Under the pieces are notes generated by a model. The model saw only the letters and a program-made list of their open reading frames with translations. It ran no database searches and was not told the DNA's origin. Positions 6,847 through 15,499 of a stretch of DNA of 34,188 nt are shown in pieces. The translations under genes were made by a program, and so were the position numbers. The stretch comes from Nitrospina sp. (lineage in GTDB: Bacteria > Nitrospinota > Nitrospinia > Nitrospinales > VA-1), in NCBI GenBank assembly GCA_018664975.1, contig JABIXH010000036.1, forward strand, positions 1-34,188, written 5' to 3'. The first letter of the stretch is position 1, and each line of letters opens with the position of its first letter.

Positions 6847-9057
6847 ATGTGTGATTTCGAACTTTCTGAAGCCCTGAAGCAAAGGCTTGATTCTTTTTGC
6901 AACCAGTACGATTGCAGGAGTTTCCATGTTTTCCTGGCGTCGTTTCAAGTTTTGCTGTATCGCTATACCTCGCAAAAAGATCTGGTCACAGGCACCCGAA
7001 CACATCCAGATTCTTCAGGAATTTTGGTTCAATGTATTGCCAGTATTGAAAATTCTTTAACGTTCAAGCAACTTTTAGATGAGGTGTCCAAGCCTCAAGA
7101 ATTTCCGTTGAATGCCGATTCTTCTTCATCTGAAATATTATTGGAAGCACTGGAAACAAAAGAACCCGGACTTGCCCCGCTATATCAGGTTTATCTCAAT
7201 GTAGTGGACGAATCCACATTGTCAGGAGATATGATAATGTCAGAGGATTCAGATTCGTCTGTGCCTCCATTCAAGTTAACCATCGACATTAAAGAAAAAG
7301 ACAACAAACTCATTGGGCAAATAGCATCCAGTATCAAACTATTCGATGCGGGTCTTTTTTCTCGTTTAGCTACTCATTTTGTAAATATAGTGGAAAGTGG
7401 AATCAATAACCCAGACCAAAGTATTTCTGAACTAAAGTTATTATCGAATAAAGAGCATGACAAAATTGTAAATGGATGGAACGATAACAAGAGTAATTTT
7501 CCGGGTGATGGACTCATTCATCACTGGATTGAATCTGTGGCTAAAGAGAATCCGCTGGCCCCTGCCATAGAGCTGGAAGGCAAAACTCTTTCCTATTCTG
7601 CGTTGGATATCCGCGCAAATCAGCTGGCAAATTATTTGAAGACTGTTGGTGTGTATCCAGATTGTTGTGTGGGGATATACATGTCCAGGTCTTTTGAAAG
7701 CATTATTGCTATTCTGGCTATTTTAAAAGCTGGAGGTGCTTACGTGCCCTTGGACCCCGTTTACCCGGTTGAAAGGTTGCAGTCTATTTGGCAGGAAATG
7801 GATTCACCTCTCCTGATATTACATTCGGATTTGAAAAACAGGATTGATGTTGGAGGCAAGAAGACATTGTATCTGGACACAGATTGGGAATGTGTGGAGG
7901 GATTCAGCAAGGAACCTCCGATTGTAGAAACTAAACCAGAAAACCTGTCTTATGTAATTTTTACTTCTGGATCAACAGGAAAACCAAAAGGGATTCTTTT
8001 AACTCATGCGGGGCTTAATAATTTGACCCATACATCGAATCGGTTTTTCGGAGTCCATAAAAAAAGTAGGGTGCTCCAATTTTCATCTTTTGGATTCGAT
8101 GTTGCGGTTTGGGAAATATTTATGGCACTGGCGGCTGGGGGGACCTTATGTCTGGGAACGGGGAAATCCCTGTTCTCTCTTCTAAGTTTACCAAAGACTT
8201 TAAGAGAAGAAAAAATAACCATGGCATTGCTTCCGCCTTCATTGCTGAATGTCATTTCTCCTGAAGGATTGGATTCTTTGGAAACGGTTATTGCGGTTGG
8301 AGAACGATGCACTAATGAAAATGTAAAAAAATGGGCGCCTGGGAGAAAATTCTTTAATGGTTATGGACCTGCAGAAGGGACGGTGACGGTTTCCGCTTAT
8401 CTTACAAATGCAGAGGAACCCCAGCGTCCATTAGGGCCTCCCATTGGTCGGCCATTGGAAAATATTGAAATTTATATTTTAGATTCCGCATTTAACCCAG
8501 TGCCGGTAGGAGTTCCGGGAGAAATGTGTCTTGGCGGCGGATGTATTGCGCGGGGCTATATGAATCAGGAACAAAAAACGAAAGAGAAATTTGTAAAGCA
8601 TCCATTTCGTTCTGGTGCCCGTATCTACCGTACCGGTGACCGGGCCCGATATTTGCCAGATGGCCAGATGGAATTTTTAGGCAGGGTGGACCATCAAGTT
8701 AAGATTCGTGGTTATCGGGTTGAGCCGGGAGAGATTGAAGCGGTGTTGATGGGATGTTCCGGCGTACAGGCTTGTACTGTTTCGGTAAAGAAACATGCGA
8801 ACGGTCAACCTTATCTTGTTGCATATCTAGTTGCGGTAAACCCTGAATCACTTCTTTTGCATAATATAAAGACAATTCTCCAACAAAAACTTCCTTCATA
8901 TATGGTTCCCGGAGTGTTTATGATTTTGAAAAAAATGCCATTGACTCCCAATGGAAAGGTAGACCGATTTGCGTTGCCGGAGCCAAAACCATCGGATTTC
9001 CAAGAGGTTTCGGGAGATATCTCTGGAAATTGGTTGAAAAACTTTTTTAGTCGCTGA
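6847..9057 (+). CDS. Amino acid adenylation protein with N-terminal half condensation domain (NRPS-like)
   Basis: Residues 1 to about 200 match the C-terminal half of an NRPS condensation domain (ASFQVLLYRYTSQKDLVTGT); the HHxxxDG half is absent. A full adenylation domain follows: YVIFTSGSTGKPKG (about 369), FGFDVAVWE (415), NGYGPAEGT (505), YRTGD (594), GRVDHQVKIRGYRVEPGEIE (612) and NGKVDR with the catalytic Lys (702). No carrier domain is attached, so it probably charges a separate carrier, for example ACP1 five kilobases downstream. The Asp of FDVAVW at the position that binds the alpha-amine points to an amino acid substrate. The start codon lacks a clear SD. It opens the same-strand run that continues through AmrS, the PLP enzyme, ACP1 and MBOAT1. 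Confidence 0.88.
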   Translation: MCDFELSEALKQRLDSFCNQYDCRSFHVFLASFQVLLYRYTSQKDLVTGTRTHPDSSGILVQCIASIENSLTFKQLLDEVSKPQEFPLNADSSSSEILLEALETKEPGLAPLYQVYLNVVDESTLSGDMIMSEDSDSSVPPFKLTIDIKEKDNKLIGQIASSIKLFDAGLFSRLATHFVNIVESGINNPDQSISELKLLSNKEHDKIVNGWNDNKSNFPGDGLIHHWIESVAKENPLAPAIELEGKTLSYSALDIRANQLANYLKTVGVYPDCCVGIYMSRSFESIIAILAILKAGGAYVPLDPVYPVERLQSIWQEMDSPLLILHSDLKNRIDVGGKKTLYLDTDWECVEGFSKEPPIVETKPENLSYVIFTSGSTGKPKGILLTHAGLNNLTHTSNRFFGVHKKSRVLQFSSFGFDVAVWEIFMALAAGGTLCLGTGKSLFSLLSLPKTLREEKITMALLPPSLLNVISPEGLDSLETVIAVGERCTNENVKKWAPGRKFFNGYGPAEGTVTVSAYLTNAEEPQRPLGPPIGRPLENIEIYILDSAFNPVPVGVPGEMCLGGGCIARGYMNQEQKTKEKFVKHPFRSGARIYRTGDRARYLPDGQMEFLGRVDHQVKIRGYRVEPGEIEAVLMGCSGVQACTVSVKKHANGQPYLVAYLVAVNPESLLLHNIKTILQQKLPSYMVPGVFMILKKMPLTPNGKVDRFALPEPKPSDFQEVSGDISGNWLKNFFSR

Positions 9058-9061
9058 CTCT

Positions 9062-9086
9062 CCCCCTCATTCGCGGGGGTATTTTT
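9062..9086 (+). terminator. Weak rho-independent terminator candidate after the adenylation gene
   Basis: CCCCC (9062-9066) pairs with GGGGG (9075-9079) across an 8-base loop and is followed by TATTTTT. It begins 5 bases after the stop codon. The stem is short, so read-through into amrS is likely. Confidence 0.45.
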
Positions 9087-9164
9087 GACAATTTTATTTT
9101 TAAGAATGTTAAACTTCGAGCCTGAATTGGGTGATATTTCTATTCTTGGGGAGTTATATCAGGC

Positions 9165-10622
9165 ATGAGTTTTAAGGGCGAGTATCGGTCGGCCAATCTG
9201 GAACAAAGGTTATCGGATAACGAGGTGCTATGCAATTTGTCGCCCAGAAATTGCAAAATGAAAGAGGGTCAAACAGGTTTTTGTGGGGTGAGGGGCAACC
9301 GAAATGGGAGACTGGTCACCTATACCTATGGCAAAGGGGTGCACCTTACAGAAGAGTTGATCGAAACAGAAGCCATCTATCATTTTGCTCCTGGCGCAAA
9401 GATTCTTTCCCTTGGCAATATCGGATGTAATTTAAATTGCCAGTATTGTCAGAACTGGAAAACCTCGCAAGCCAAATTTGTGGAGGATAAGGATGTCCAT
9501 TCTTTTACTCCCGAATCCATTGTTGAAACCGCCTTAAGACATAATATCAAAGTTCTTTCCTGGACCTATAACGACCCGGTAGTCTGGCACGAATTTGTAA
9601 TTGACACCGCTAAACTGGCTAAAGAGGCCGGGATTTATAATTTATACAAGTCGGCCTGTTTCATCACCGATGAAGCGCTAGATGAGTTGCTACCACACAT
9701 AGACATATTTTCTGTTTCCATCAAAGCGATTGATGAAGTTTATTATCGCAAGCTCACTACCGGATGGTTGCAACCGGTTCTGGATGCAACGAAAAAAATT
9801 TATCAAGCGGGAAAACACCTGGAAGTGAGTAACCTGATGATTACAGACATCAGTGATAATGAACAATCAGCTAGAAATATGGCGAGCTGGGTGCTGGAAA
9901 ACCTTGGGCCGGAAGTTCCTCTGCATTTTGTCAGGTTCCATCCAGAATACAGGATGCGGGAAACTGTGAGAACACCCCTGGACCGTTTGGAAAAAGCGCA
10001 GGTCATCGCAAAAGATATGGGTCTTCAGCACGTCTATCTTGGGAATGTAGCAAATACAAAGGCAACAAGTTCCTATTGCAGTTCCTGTGAAGCCAAATTG
10101 ATTCACCGATTTGGTTTGACGGCCCATTACGAAAATTTAAATAATGATGGAAGTTGTGGGAATTGTGGCAACCCATCCCATTTTAAAGCGCTGGATTTAA
10201 AAGAGTCTGCAAAAAACACTTTTGCAGAACTTCCTGCTAAAGATTTAATTCGACATGCTTATGAATGGAGAGGAGATATCACTTCCCTTCATGTTCAAGT
10301 AAAAAATCCTACCGATCAAACGGCAACCATTTATTACAGAGCGCAAAAAAAGAAGAAAGGCCCTTGGACAGAAGTATTAATGGGCCCAGGCGAAAGTTAC
10401 CGCTTTATTCTGGCAAAATGGGACACAAATGAAACAGGCCAGGAAATTGCGTTGCCAGAATTTATAACATCAAACTTGTTTGAGGTTTTTGACAGAGCCC
10501 ATTTCCCCACAATCTCCATTGAAGAGGATGTGTCAGATAACGATAGGACCGCCCTGCCGAAGTTTGAGGGAAAACAAATTCCAGAAAAATTAAAACTTTC
10601 GCTCGCGGAGCCGAACTCATAG
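9165..10622 (+). CDS. amrS: AmmeMemoRadiSam-type radical SAM protein with C-terminal extension
   Basis: The radical SAM cluster motif is GCNLNCQYCQNW (CxxxCxxC, about residues 87-95). The N-terminal CNLSPRNC and GFCGVRGN, the YNDPVVWHEF segment and LPHIDIFSVSIKAIDEVYY match the AmrS (AmmeMemoRadiSam system) family. A paired CxxC zinc-type motif (SYCSSCEAK and GSCGNCGN) follows at about 305-340. Typical members stop near 340 residues; this one continues to 485 with a segment that looks beta-rich (TSLHVQVKNPTDQTATIYYR, GPGESYRFIL). It uses SAM and an iron-sulfur cluster for a radical reaction whose product is unknown. The usual Memo-like and AMMECR1-like partners are not in the window. It lies between the adenylation gene and the PLP enzyme gene. 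Confidence 0.85.
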   Translation: MSFKGEYRSANLEQRLSDNEVLCNLSPRNCKMKEGQTGFCGVRGNRNGRLVTYTYGKGVHLTEELIETEAIYHFAPGAKILSLGNIGCNLNCQYCQNWKTSQAKFVEDKDVHSFTPESIVETALRHNIKVLSWTYNDPVVWHEFVIDTAKLAKEAGIYNLYKSACFITDEALDELLPHIDIFSVSIKAIDEVYYRKLTTGWLQPVLDATKKIYQAGKHLEVSNLMITDISDNEQSARNMASWVLENLGPEVPLHFVRFHPEYRMRETVRTPLDRLEKAQVIAKDMGLQHVYLGNVANTKATSSYCSSCEAKLIHRFGLTAHYENLNNDGSCGNCGNPSHFKALDLKESAKNTFAELPAKDLIRHAYEWRGDITSLHVQVKNPTDQTATIYYRAQKKKKGPWTEVLMGPGESYRFILAKWDTNETGQEIALPEFITSNLFEVFDRAHFPTISIEEDVSDNDRTALPKFEGKQIPEKLKLSLAEPNS

Positions 10623-10657
10623 AAAACGAAAATAAATTTAATCCCATTACACGGGCA

Positions 10658-11731
10658 TTGCATTTACGCGAAGACGATGCAGGGGCTCACCCAGCGGTCA
10701 CTCCCATCTATCAAGCCAGTGCCTTCGAGGCGGACTCGCCCTACTTTTACAGTCGTAAAAATAACCCTAACGTGGCAGAGCTTGAAAAGGTCCTAAAAAT
10801 CCTGGAAGGAGCCAGACACGCCATTGCGGTAACCTGCGGTATGTCAGCCATATATATGACGCTCGAATTATTACGCTCTGGAGACACCCTGATTGTGAAC
10901 CCATTTATTTATGGGTGCAGTTACCGGTTATTACAACGGATCAGTCAGCGAAGGGGATTTAAGCTGGTTGACCTGGATTTTTCTGAAGAATCAAATATCG
11001 AAAAAATTCCTGCAGAAACAAAAATGGTATTTTTTGAAACCCCTACGAATCCATTTTTAAAAACCATTTCCATTGAGAAAATTTCTCAGCATGTTAAGAA
11101 GAAGAATCCGAATGCTGTAATTGTTGTAGACAATACCTGGGCGACACCTTTATTTCAGCATCCTTTGGAATTAGGGGCTGATGTGTCTCTTCATAGCGGC
11201 ACCAAATATTTTTCGGGTCACAGCGATGTGATGAATGGAGTTTTGCTGACCAATCGGGAAGATTTGGCCGAAGAGTTTCAGGAAACCCGTTTTTATGGCG
11301 GATTGATTCTTTCGCCAGAAAATGCGTGGCTCACACGTAGAAGTTTGCAAACCCTGGAAATTCGATTAAAGCAACAGCAAAATACTTGCGCGGAGATGAG
11401 GGATTTTTTAATCCAACAGTCTCAGGTTGAAAAAGTATACTACCCGGAAATAGACGGTCACCAATTAAAAGGATATGCCGGAATTTTATTTTTTGAATTA
11501 AAAGGCTCTTACCAAAAATTCATGCAGGCTTTGAAAATTTTTAAGACAGGGACTGCCATGGCCTGTGTAACTTCGATGGTGGCTCAACCCTGGTCTGGCA
11601 GTCATGCGTCTATGACCGCAGAGGAAAAGAAACAAATTAATCTAGGTGAAAATCTGGTTCGGTTGTCATTTGGACTGGAAAACCCGGATGATTTAAAAAA
11701 TGACCTGCTGGATGCTTTTCGGGTTTTATAG
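10658..11731 (+). CDS. Cys/Met metabolism PLP-dependent enzyme (cystathionine gamma-synthase/lyase fold)
   Basis: This fold-type I PLP enzyme acts on sulfur-linked or O-activated homoserine-type amino acids. Signs are PIYQASAFEA, FYSRKNNPNVAELEKVL, FIYGCSYRLL with the conserved Tyr, VVDNTWATPLFQ, the PLP Lys in HSGTKYFSGHSD (about residue 183 from the TTG), and LVRLSFGLENPDDLKND. The exact reaction (gamma-synthase, gamma-lyase, sulfhydrylase) cannot be told. The track start is TTG 10658, but the open frame continues upstream as ENKFNPITRALHLRED, which looks like real family N-terminus. No ATG, GTG or TTG exists there. GGAG at 10607 sits 8 bases before an ATA that overlaps the amrS stop (ATAG). 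The true start may be non-standard. It may supply the amino acid for the ligases nearby. Confidence 0.85.
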   Translation: MHLREDDAGAHPAVTPIYQASAFEADSPYFYSRKNNPNVAELEKVLKILEGARHAIAVTCGMSAIYMTLELLRSGDTLIVNPFIYGCSYRLLQRISQRRGFKLVDLDFSEESNIEKIPAETKMVFFETPTNPFLKTISIEKISQHVKKKNPNAVIVVDNTWATPLFQHPLELGADVSLHSGTKYFSGHSDVMNGVLLTNREDLAEEFQETRFYGGLILSPENAWLTRRSLQTLEIRLKQQQNTCAEMRDFLIQQSQVEKVYYPEIDGHQLKGYAGILFFELKGSYQKFMQALKIFKTGTAMACVTSMVAQPWSGSHASMTAEEKKQINLGENLVRLSFGLENPDDLKNDLLDAFRVL

Positions 11732-11770
11732 GAATGATCGAAAGTACAATATTTATAAAAGGCATTTTCA

Positions 11771-12040
11771 ATGTCCAACGTAGAAATCGACAGAGAAAAA
11801 ATTGTTTCAGAATTAATTCACTTTTTTCAAACTGAATTTCCCAACCCTGGCATAGAACTTACCAGGACCTCAGATCTTCCCTCCTTGTTTTTGATAGATT
11901 CGCTTCGAGTTTTAACAACAGTTATTCACCTGGAACAGCAGTTTGGAATTTCTCTGGTTGAATCGGATATCAATGCGGATATATTTCAAAATATTGAAAG
12001 CCTTACGAATTTTGTTTTAACCAAACTAAGTACTACATAA
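11771..12040 (+). CDS. Acyl/peptidyl carrier protein 1 (DltC-like)
   Basis: The 89-residue protein has the four-helix carrier pattern with the phosphopantetheine Ser in LIDSLRVLT (Ser44), followed by LEQQFGISLVESDINADIFQNIESL, the usual helix II-III region. The N-terminal FFQTEFPNPG signature also occurs in ACP2. It probably carries an activated amino or acyl group on its pantetheine arm for the MBOAT gene 3 bases downstream. AAAGG lies about 9 bases before the ATG. A phosphopantetheinyl transferase is not in the window. Confidence 0.88.
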   Translation: MSNVEIDREKIVSELIHFFQTEFPNPGIELTRTSDLPSLFLIDSLRVLTTVIHLEQQFGISLVESDINADIFQNIESLTNFVLTKLSTT

Positions 12041-12043
12041 ACC

Positions 12044-13762
12044 ATGTCCTTTTTAGGCCAAAAACAACCTACCTGGGAACAGCAAGAACAAAATGACTCT
12101 CAAGTTAATTGGGGTGTTGTTGTCGCTGTCATCGGCTTGTTATTTATTTATGCCTACCTTTTTACTCATGTGGCCGATTGGGTCAACCTCCCCAGACCGC
12201 AGGAGATGGCCGAGCATTTTGGTATAGAAAATGAAAAAATATTTGATAGGGATAAAAATGTTGATAGCGAAATGTTTATTTCATCTACACGGCAGTTTAA
12301 TAGTGATGATGAACGATTGATCCTTTTTGCAATTATTTCCTGTGCATTTTTGAGTGCTTACTTCCTTCCGCTTCGATTCAAGAAGGGTTCCCTTTTTATT
12401 TGGTTCCTGATCGGAATGGGGGTTTTATATGGAATACGCACCACTACCTGTTTGTTATTTGCCCATTGGATAGTCTATCTGGTTTTACATGTTCCACGCC
12501 CTTCGCTCAAGATTCCTTTTGGTTTTCTGGCAGGAGTATTTGCCTGTATTTCATTTGCGGAAACAGGGGACTTATGGATTAAGAATACTGCCGTTCTGGC
12601 TGGTTGGGGAGTGGGGCTTTGCCTTTTGTTCAATTTGATCGTCTGGCCAGCCATGCGTTTCAATTTAATAGCCAGAGGATTGAGAACATTAGTGATCCAA
12701 TCTGCGTTGATTACTGTTGGTGTAGGCGCGATTTGGCAGGGGATTCAGGGTGAAGCCTGGAAATTACCGCTGGGTATTCTTTTATTTTTCTGGCATTGGG
12801 AACGGCTGATGCTTTATCACGTTGACTATAAAAGTGGACGAATGCCAAAAGAAATTTCTCCAATTGCGTACCTTTCCATTTTCTTGACTCCTGCTTCCCT
12901 GCCCAATTGGAAATGGGGAGTGACTATAGGACAAGGCTACACTTATCTGGAAAACAACTTTTATTGTCAGGATAAAAACCGGCTGGCGATAGAAGGAATT
13001 AAAATATGGGGAATTGCCCTCATATACCTTGTGTTCAATGATGTGATTCGTTATGGACTGATTTCGTTATTTGAATTTTTCAAAATTGAAGTTTATGGGG
13101 CGCGAATCACACGAATGGTATCCCATTATGTTGCCGGAGGGGAAGTAACAACATCCTCCGTGCTGGCAACGACCATTTTAGACCAAATTCGCTGGATGAT
13201 GTTATGGGGAGGGTCGGTACATTTTAAAACAGGAATCTGGAGAGTTTGCGGTTACCAGATGGATCCTTATTTTAATAAGCCCTGGCTCTCTACCAACCTG
13301 GTAACCTACTGGACTCGTTTTACATTTCATTATCGTGAGTTTCTGGTGAGATGTTTTTATTACCCGGTATTTTTTAAATACTTCAAAAATAATATTATTT
13401 TACGAGTAACTTTGGCAACTTTTGCGGCAGTTACGGTAGGCAACTTGGTTTGGGGCCATGTTACGGAGGGAATGTTTTATCATGGTATGTATTTTCACAA
13501 TTTTGCAGAAGTTTTAAAAACCTGGCCCTATTTCGTTCTTCTCACTCTGGGAATTACTGTAACCGAATTGTATTTATTTTGGATGAAATCCACCCGGAAA
13601 CCCTGGACCCTGGATCGGTTTTGGTTTACAGATTTTATCGCAATGTATTGCACCATCCAGTTTTACTGCATTATTCATGTATTTGCTAAGCCCAGTTCAG
13701 GAGCCACGTTGACAGATTGTACAAAATTATTTTTAATCGGATTCGGTATCCGGGTCGATTAG
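12044..13762 (+). CDS. MBOAT-like membrane acyltransferase 1 (DltB-like)
   Basis: This is a polytopic membrane protein of 572 residues with about 11-12 hydrophobic segments. The MBOAT-type core lies in the C-terminal half: FFWHWERLMLYHVDY (about 248-262), WTRFTFHYREFLVRCFYYPVFF (about 424-445) and NLVWGHVTEGMFY (about 467), where His472 is the likely catalytic His. After the first helix is a polar loop with DRDKNVDSEMF that the paralogue shares. DltB itself is about 400 residues, so this family has extra N-terminal helices. It should take the group from ACP1 and transfer it to an acceptor in or beyond the membrane. It starts 3 bases after the ACP1 stop. The MBOAT assignment is from motif reading and not from a search. 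Confidence 0.72.
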   Translation: MSFLGQKQPTWEQQEQNDSQVNWGVVVAVIGLLFIYAYLFTHVADWVNLPRPQEMAEHFGIENEKIFDRDKNVDSEMFISSTRQFNSDDERLILFAIISCAFLSAYFLPLRFKKGSLFIWFLIGMGVLYGIRTTTCLLFAHWIVYLVLHVPRPSLKIPFGFLAGVFACISFAETGDLWIKNTAVLAGWGVGLCLLFNLIVWPAMRFNLIARGLRTLVIQSALITVGVGAIWQGIQGEAWKLPLGILLFFWHWERLMLYHVDYKSGRMPKEISPIAYLSIFLTPASLPNWKWGVTIGQGYTYLENNFYCQDKNRLAIEGIKIWGIALIYLVFNDVIRYGLISLFEFFKIEVYGARITRMVSHYVAGGEVTTSSVLATTILDQIRWMMLWGGSVHFKTGIWRVCGYQMDPYFNKPWLSTNLVTYWTRFTFHYREFLVRCFYYPVFFKYFKNNIILRVTLATFAAVTVGNLVWGHVTEGMFYHGMYFHNFAEVLKTWPYFVLLTLGITVTELYLFWMKSTRKPWTLDRFWFTDFIAMYCTIQFYCIIHVFAKPSSGATLTDCTKLFLIGFGIRVD

Positions 13763-13789
13763 AATTTAAATGAGATTCTGCCCATGCAA

Positions 13790-15499
13790 TTAGAAACCAA
13801 AACCGGTAAGGAATAAACGAAAATTATCGGAGAGTGAGGCTTCCGGGGTAGTGTAGAAAAAAACATGGATCAGGGCAAAGTATTGTAATGTGACGTAAGC
13901 GGAGAGAACATCCCACCCAATGTATTTATCTGGAGTCCAGGGTCTGCGAGAAGTTTTTTTCTTATGCAGGAGCCAGAACTCGCTGACTGTTATTCCCAGC
14001 CCTAATAAAACAAAATAAGGCCATTGTTTTAACGATAACAGAAGGACATTGCTCTCTATATTTGAATAAAACATTGCTTCGGTCATATGACCCCAAATGA
14101 GATTACCAAAGCAAGCCGCCGCCATCGTGGCGGTGAAAATTCGCAAATGGGTGTGGCCTTTAAAAAATTTGAAAAACACAGGGTAATAAAAGGCGCGGAC
14201 CAGAAACTCGCGGTAGTGAAACGTGAACCGCGACCATAAGGTGACCAGATTTGTGGATAGCCAGGGATAATTGAAGTAGGGGGCAATTTTATAACCGCAC
14301 ACACGCCATAAACCCACCTTGAAATGCAATACTCCTCCCCATGAAAAAGTCCATTTCATCAATGCGAGCAAAGTGGTGAGCAAAACTGTGGCGGGTCCTA
14401 AGTTGCTACCAAAAACAAAATCGGATGACATATGTTCAATGCGTCCATAGACCAGAATTCCCTGATCGTTAAAAAAATCGAGCAAACCGGCATGAATCCA
14501 ACTCCCGAATATCAGGTAGCCGAGAGATACCGTCCATAATTGTAATCCGCTCATAACCAACTTATTTTTATCTTCACATAAAAAATTATTCACCGTGTAA
14601 GCGTATCCCTGGCCTATGGTGGCACCCCAGTTCCAGTTGGAAATTTGTCCGGGAGTCAGGAAAACGGAGAGGTAGGTCATCAAGGAAATATTTTTTGGGA
14701 TTTTGCCATCCTGATAATCAATGTGGTACATGAAGAGCCGTTCCCAATGCCAGAAGAATAAAAGAACTCCAAGTGCCAGTTTCCAGGGGCCGGTGAGCCA
14801 TCCTTCGATTAAGGCTCCAATGAAAACGGTAATCAAAGCAGATTGAACAACAACGACCCTTAATATTTTTGCGGCAGGCGAAAAGGCGAGAAGTCGCAGA
14901 ATCCCATAACGATAAATCAATACAGAAATACTTCCTGCCAGAAGAGATTGAATTAGAACGTTGGAACCCAAAAGCATATAAGGATCAAAAGTCCAGAATC
15001 CAAAGAACCCAGGAAGGAAGGCTATCCACAAGCGAAAACTGGAAACAGGGTGGAGAATCAAATAAACCAGAGAATGGGCGCAGAGCAACCCGGATACTCC
15101 TTCCATCCCATACAGAACTCCTATAATGATGAGGGATGAAAAAACCAGGGAGCGCTGTTTGTGCTCAAAAGGAATAAAATAAACCAGAAGGAAAGCAAAG
15201 CCGGCTCCAAGGAATAACACCAGGCGTTCATCATCATTTTTAATAAAAACCCAGGTAAAGGGCACATAGAGACTGCTGTCCACATTGCGATCCACATCAA
15301 AGACATGATCGACGTATAAGCCAAGAGACTCAGATAAATCTTGTGGCATGGGTAGATCAAGCGATTTTGAGGCATAAGTGAACAGGTAAATATAGACAAC
15401 CAAAAATGCAAGTACGGCTAAAACCATTACCGGATTGTGACGGTCGTTTTCCTGTTGCAGTTTTTTGGATACAGGTGCGTCACCTAGAAGTCCTGTCAT
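13790..15499 (-). CDS. MBOAT-like membrane acyltransferase 2 (DltB-like), paralogue of MBOAT1
   Basis: At 569 residues it aligns with MBOAT1 along its full length: FDVDRNVDSSLYV in the loop after helix 1, FFWHWERLFMYHIDYQDG, LSVFLTPGQISNWNWGATIG, WSRFTFHYREFLVRAFYYPV and NLIWGHMTEAMFY with the candidate catalytic His at about 471. The start codon overlaps the ACP2 stop (ATGA), so it is the third gene of a ligase-ACP-MBOAT operon, the order and content expected of dltA-dltC-dltB. It converges with MBOAT1, with only 27 bp between the two stops. The two enzymes probably do the same chemistry on different donors or acceptors. Confidence 0.74.
   Translation of the reverse strand: MTGLLGDAPVSKKLQQENDRHNPVMVLAVLAFLVVYIYLFTYASKSLDLPMPQDLSESLGLYVDHVFDVDRNVDSSLYVPFTWVFIKNDDERLVLFLGAGFAFLLVYFIPFEHKQRSLVFSSLIIIGVLYGMEGVSGLLCAHSLVYLILHPVSSFRLWIAFLPGFFGFWTFDPYMLLGSNVLIQSLLAGSISVLIYRYGILRLLAFSPAAKILRVVVVQSALITVFIGALIEGWLTGPWKLALGVLLFFWHWERLFMYHIDYQDGKIPKNISLMTYLSVFLTPGQISNWNWGATIGQGYAYTVNNFLCEDKNKLVMSGLQLWTVSLGYLIFGSWIHAGLLDFFNDQGILVYGRIEHMSSDFVFGSNLGPATVLLTTLLALMKWTFSWGGVLHFKVGLWRVCGYKIAPYFNYPWLSTNLVTLWSRFTFHYREFLVRAFYYPVFFKFFKGHTHLRIFTATMAAACFGNLIWGHMTEAMFYSNIESNVLLLSLKQWPYFVLLGLGITVSEFWLLHKKKTSRRPWTPDKYIGWDVLSAYVTLQYFALIHVFFYTTPEASLSDNFRLFLTGFGF

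Noticed and set aside
9085-9114. Perfect TTGACA that could be the -35 of a promoter for amrS
   Set aside because: The bases at the right distance (gttaaa / ttaaac) are poor matches to the -10 consensus, so I did not call a promoter.
6847-13762. Classical non-ribosomal peptide synthetase cluster
   Set aside because: There is only one half condensation domain, no thioesterase and no multi-module protein, so the parts fit single amino acid loading and transfer better than peptide assembly.
13763-13789. Bidirectional terminator between the two convergent MBOAT genes
   Set aside because: Only a 5-bp AGAAT/ATTCT pairing overlapping the stop codon exists and there is no T-run, too weak to call.
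14869-15126. 85-residue plus-strand ORF inside MBOAT2
   Set aside because: It is antisense to a gene that matches its paralogue along its whole length, so it is a shadow.
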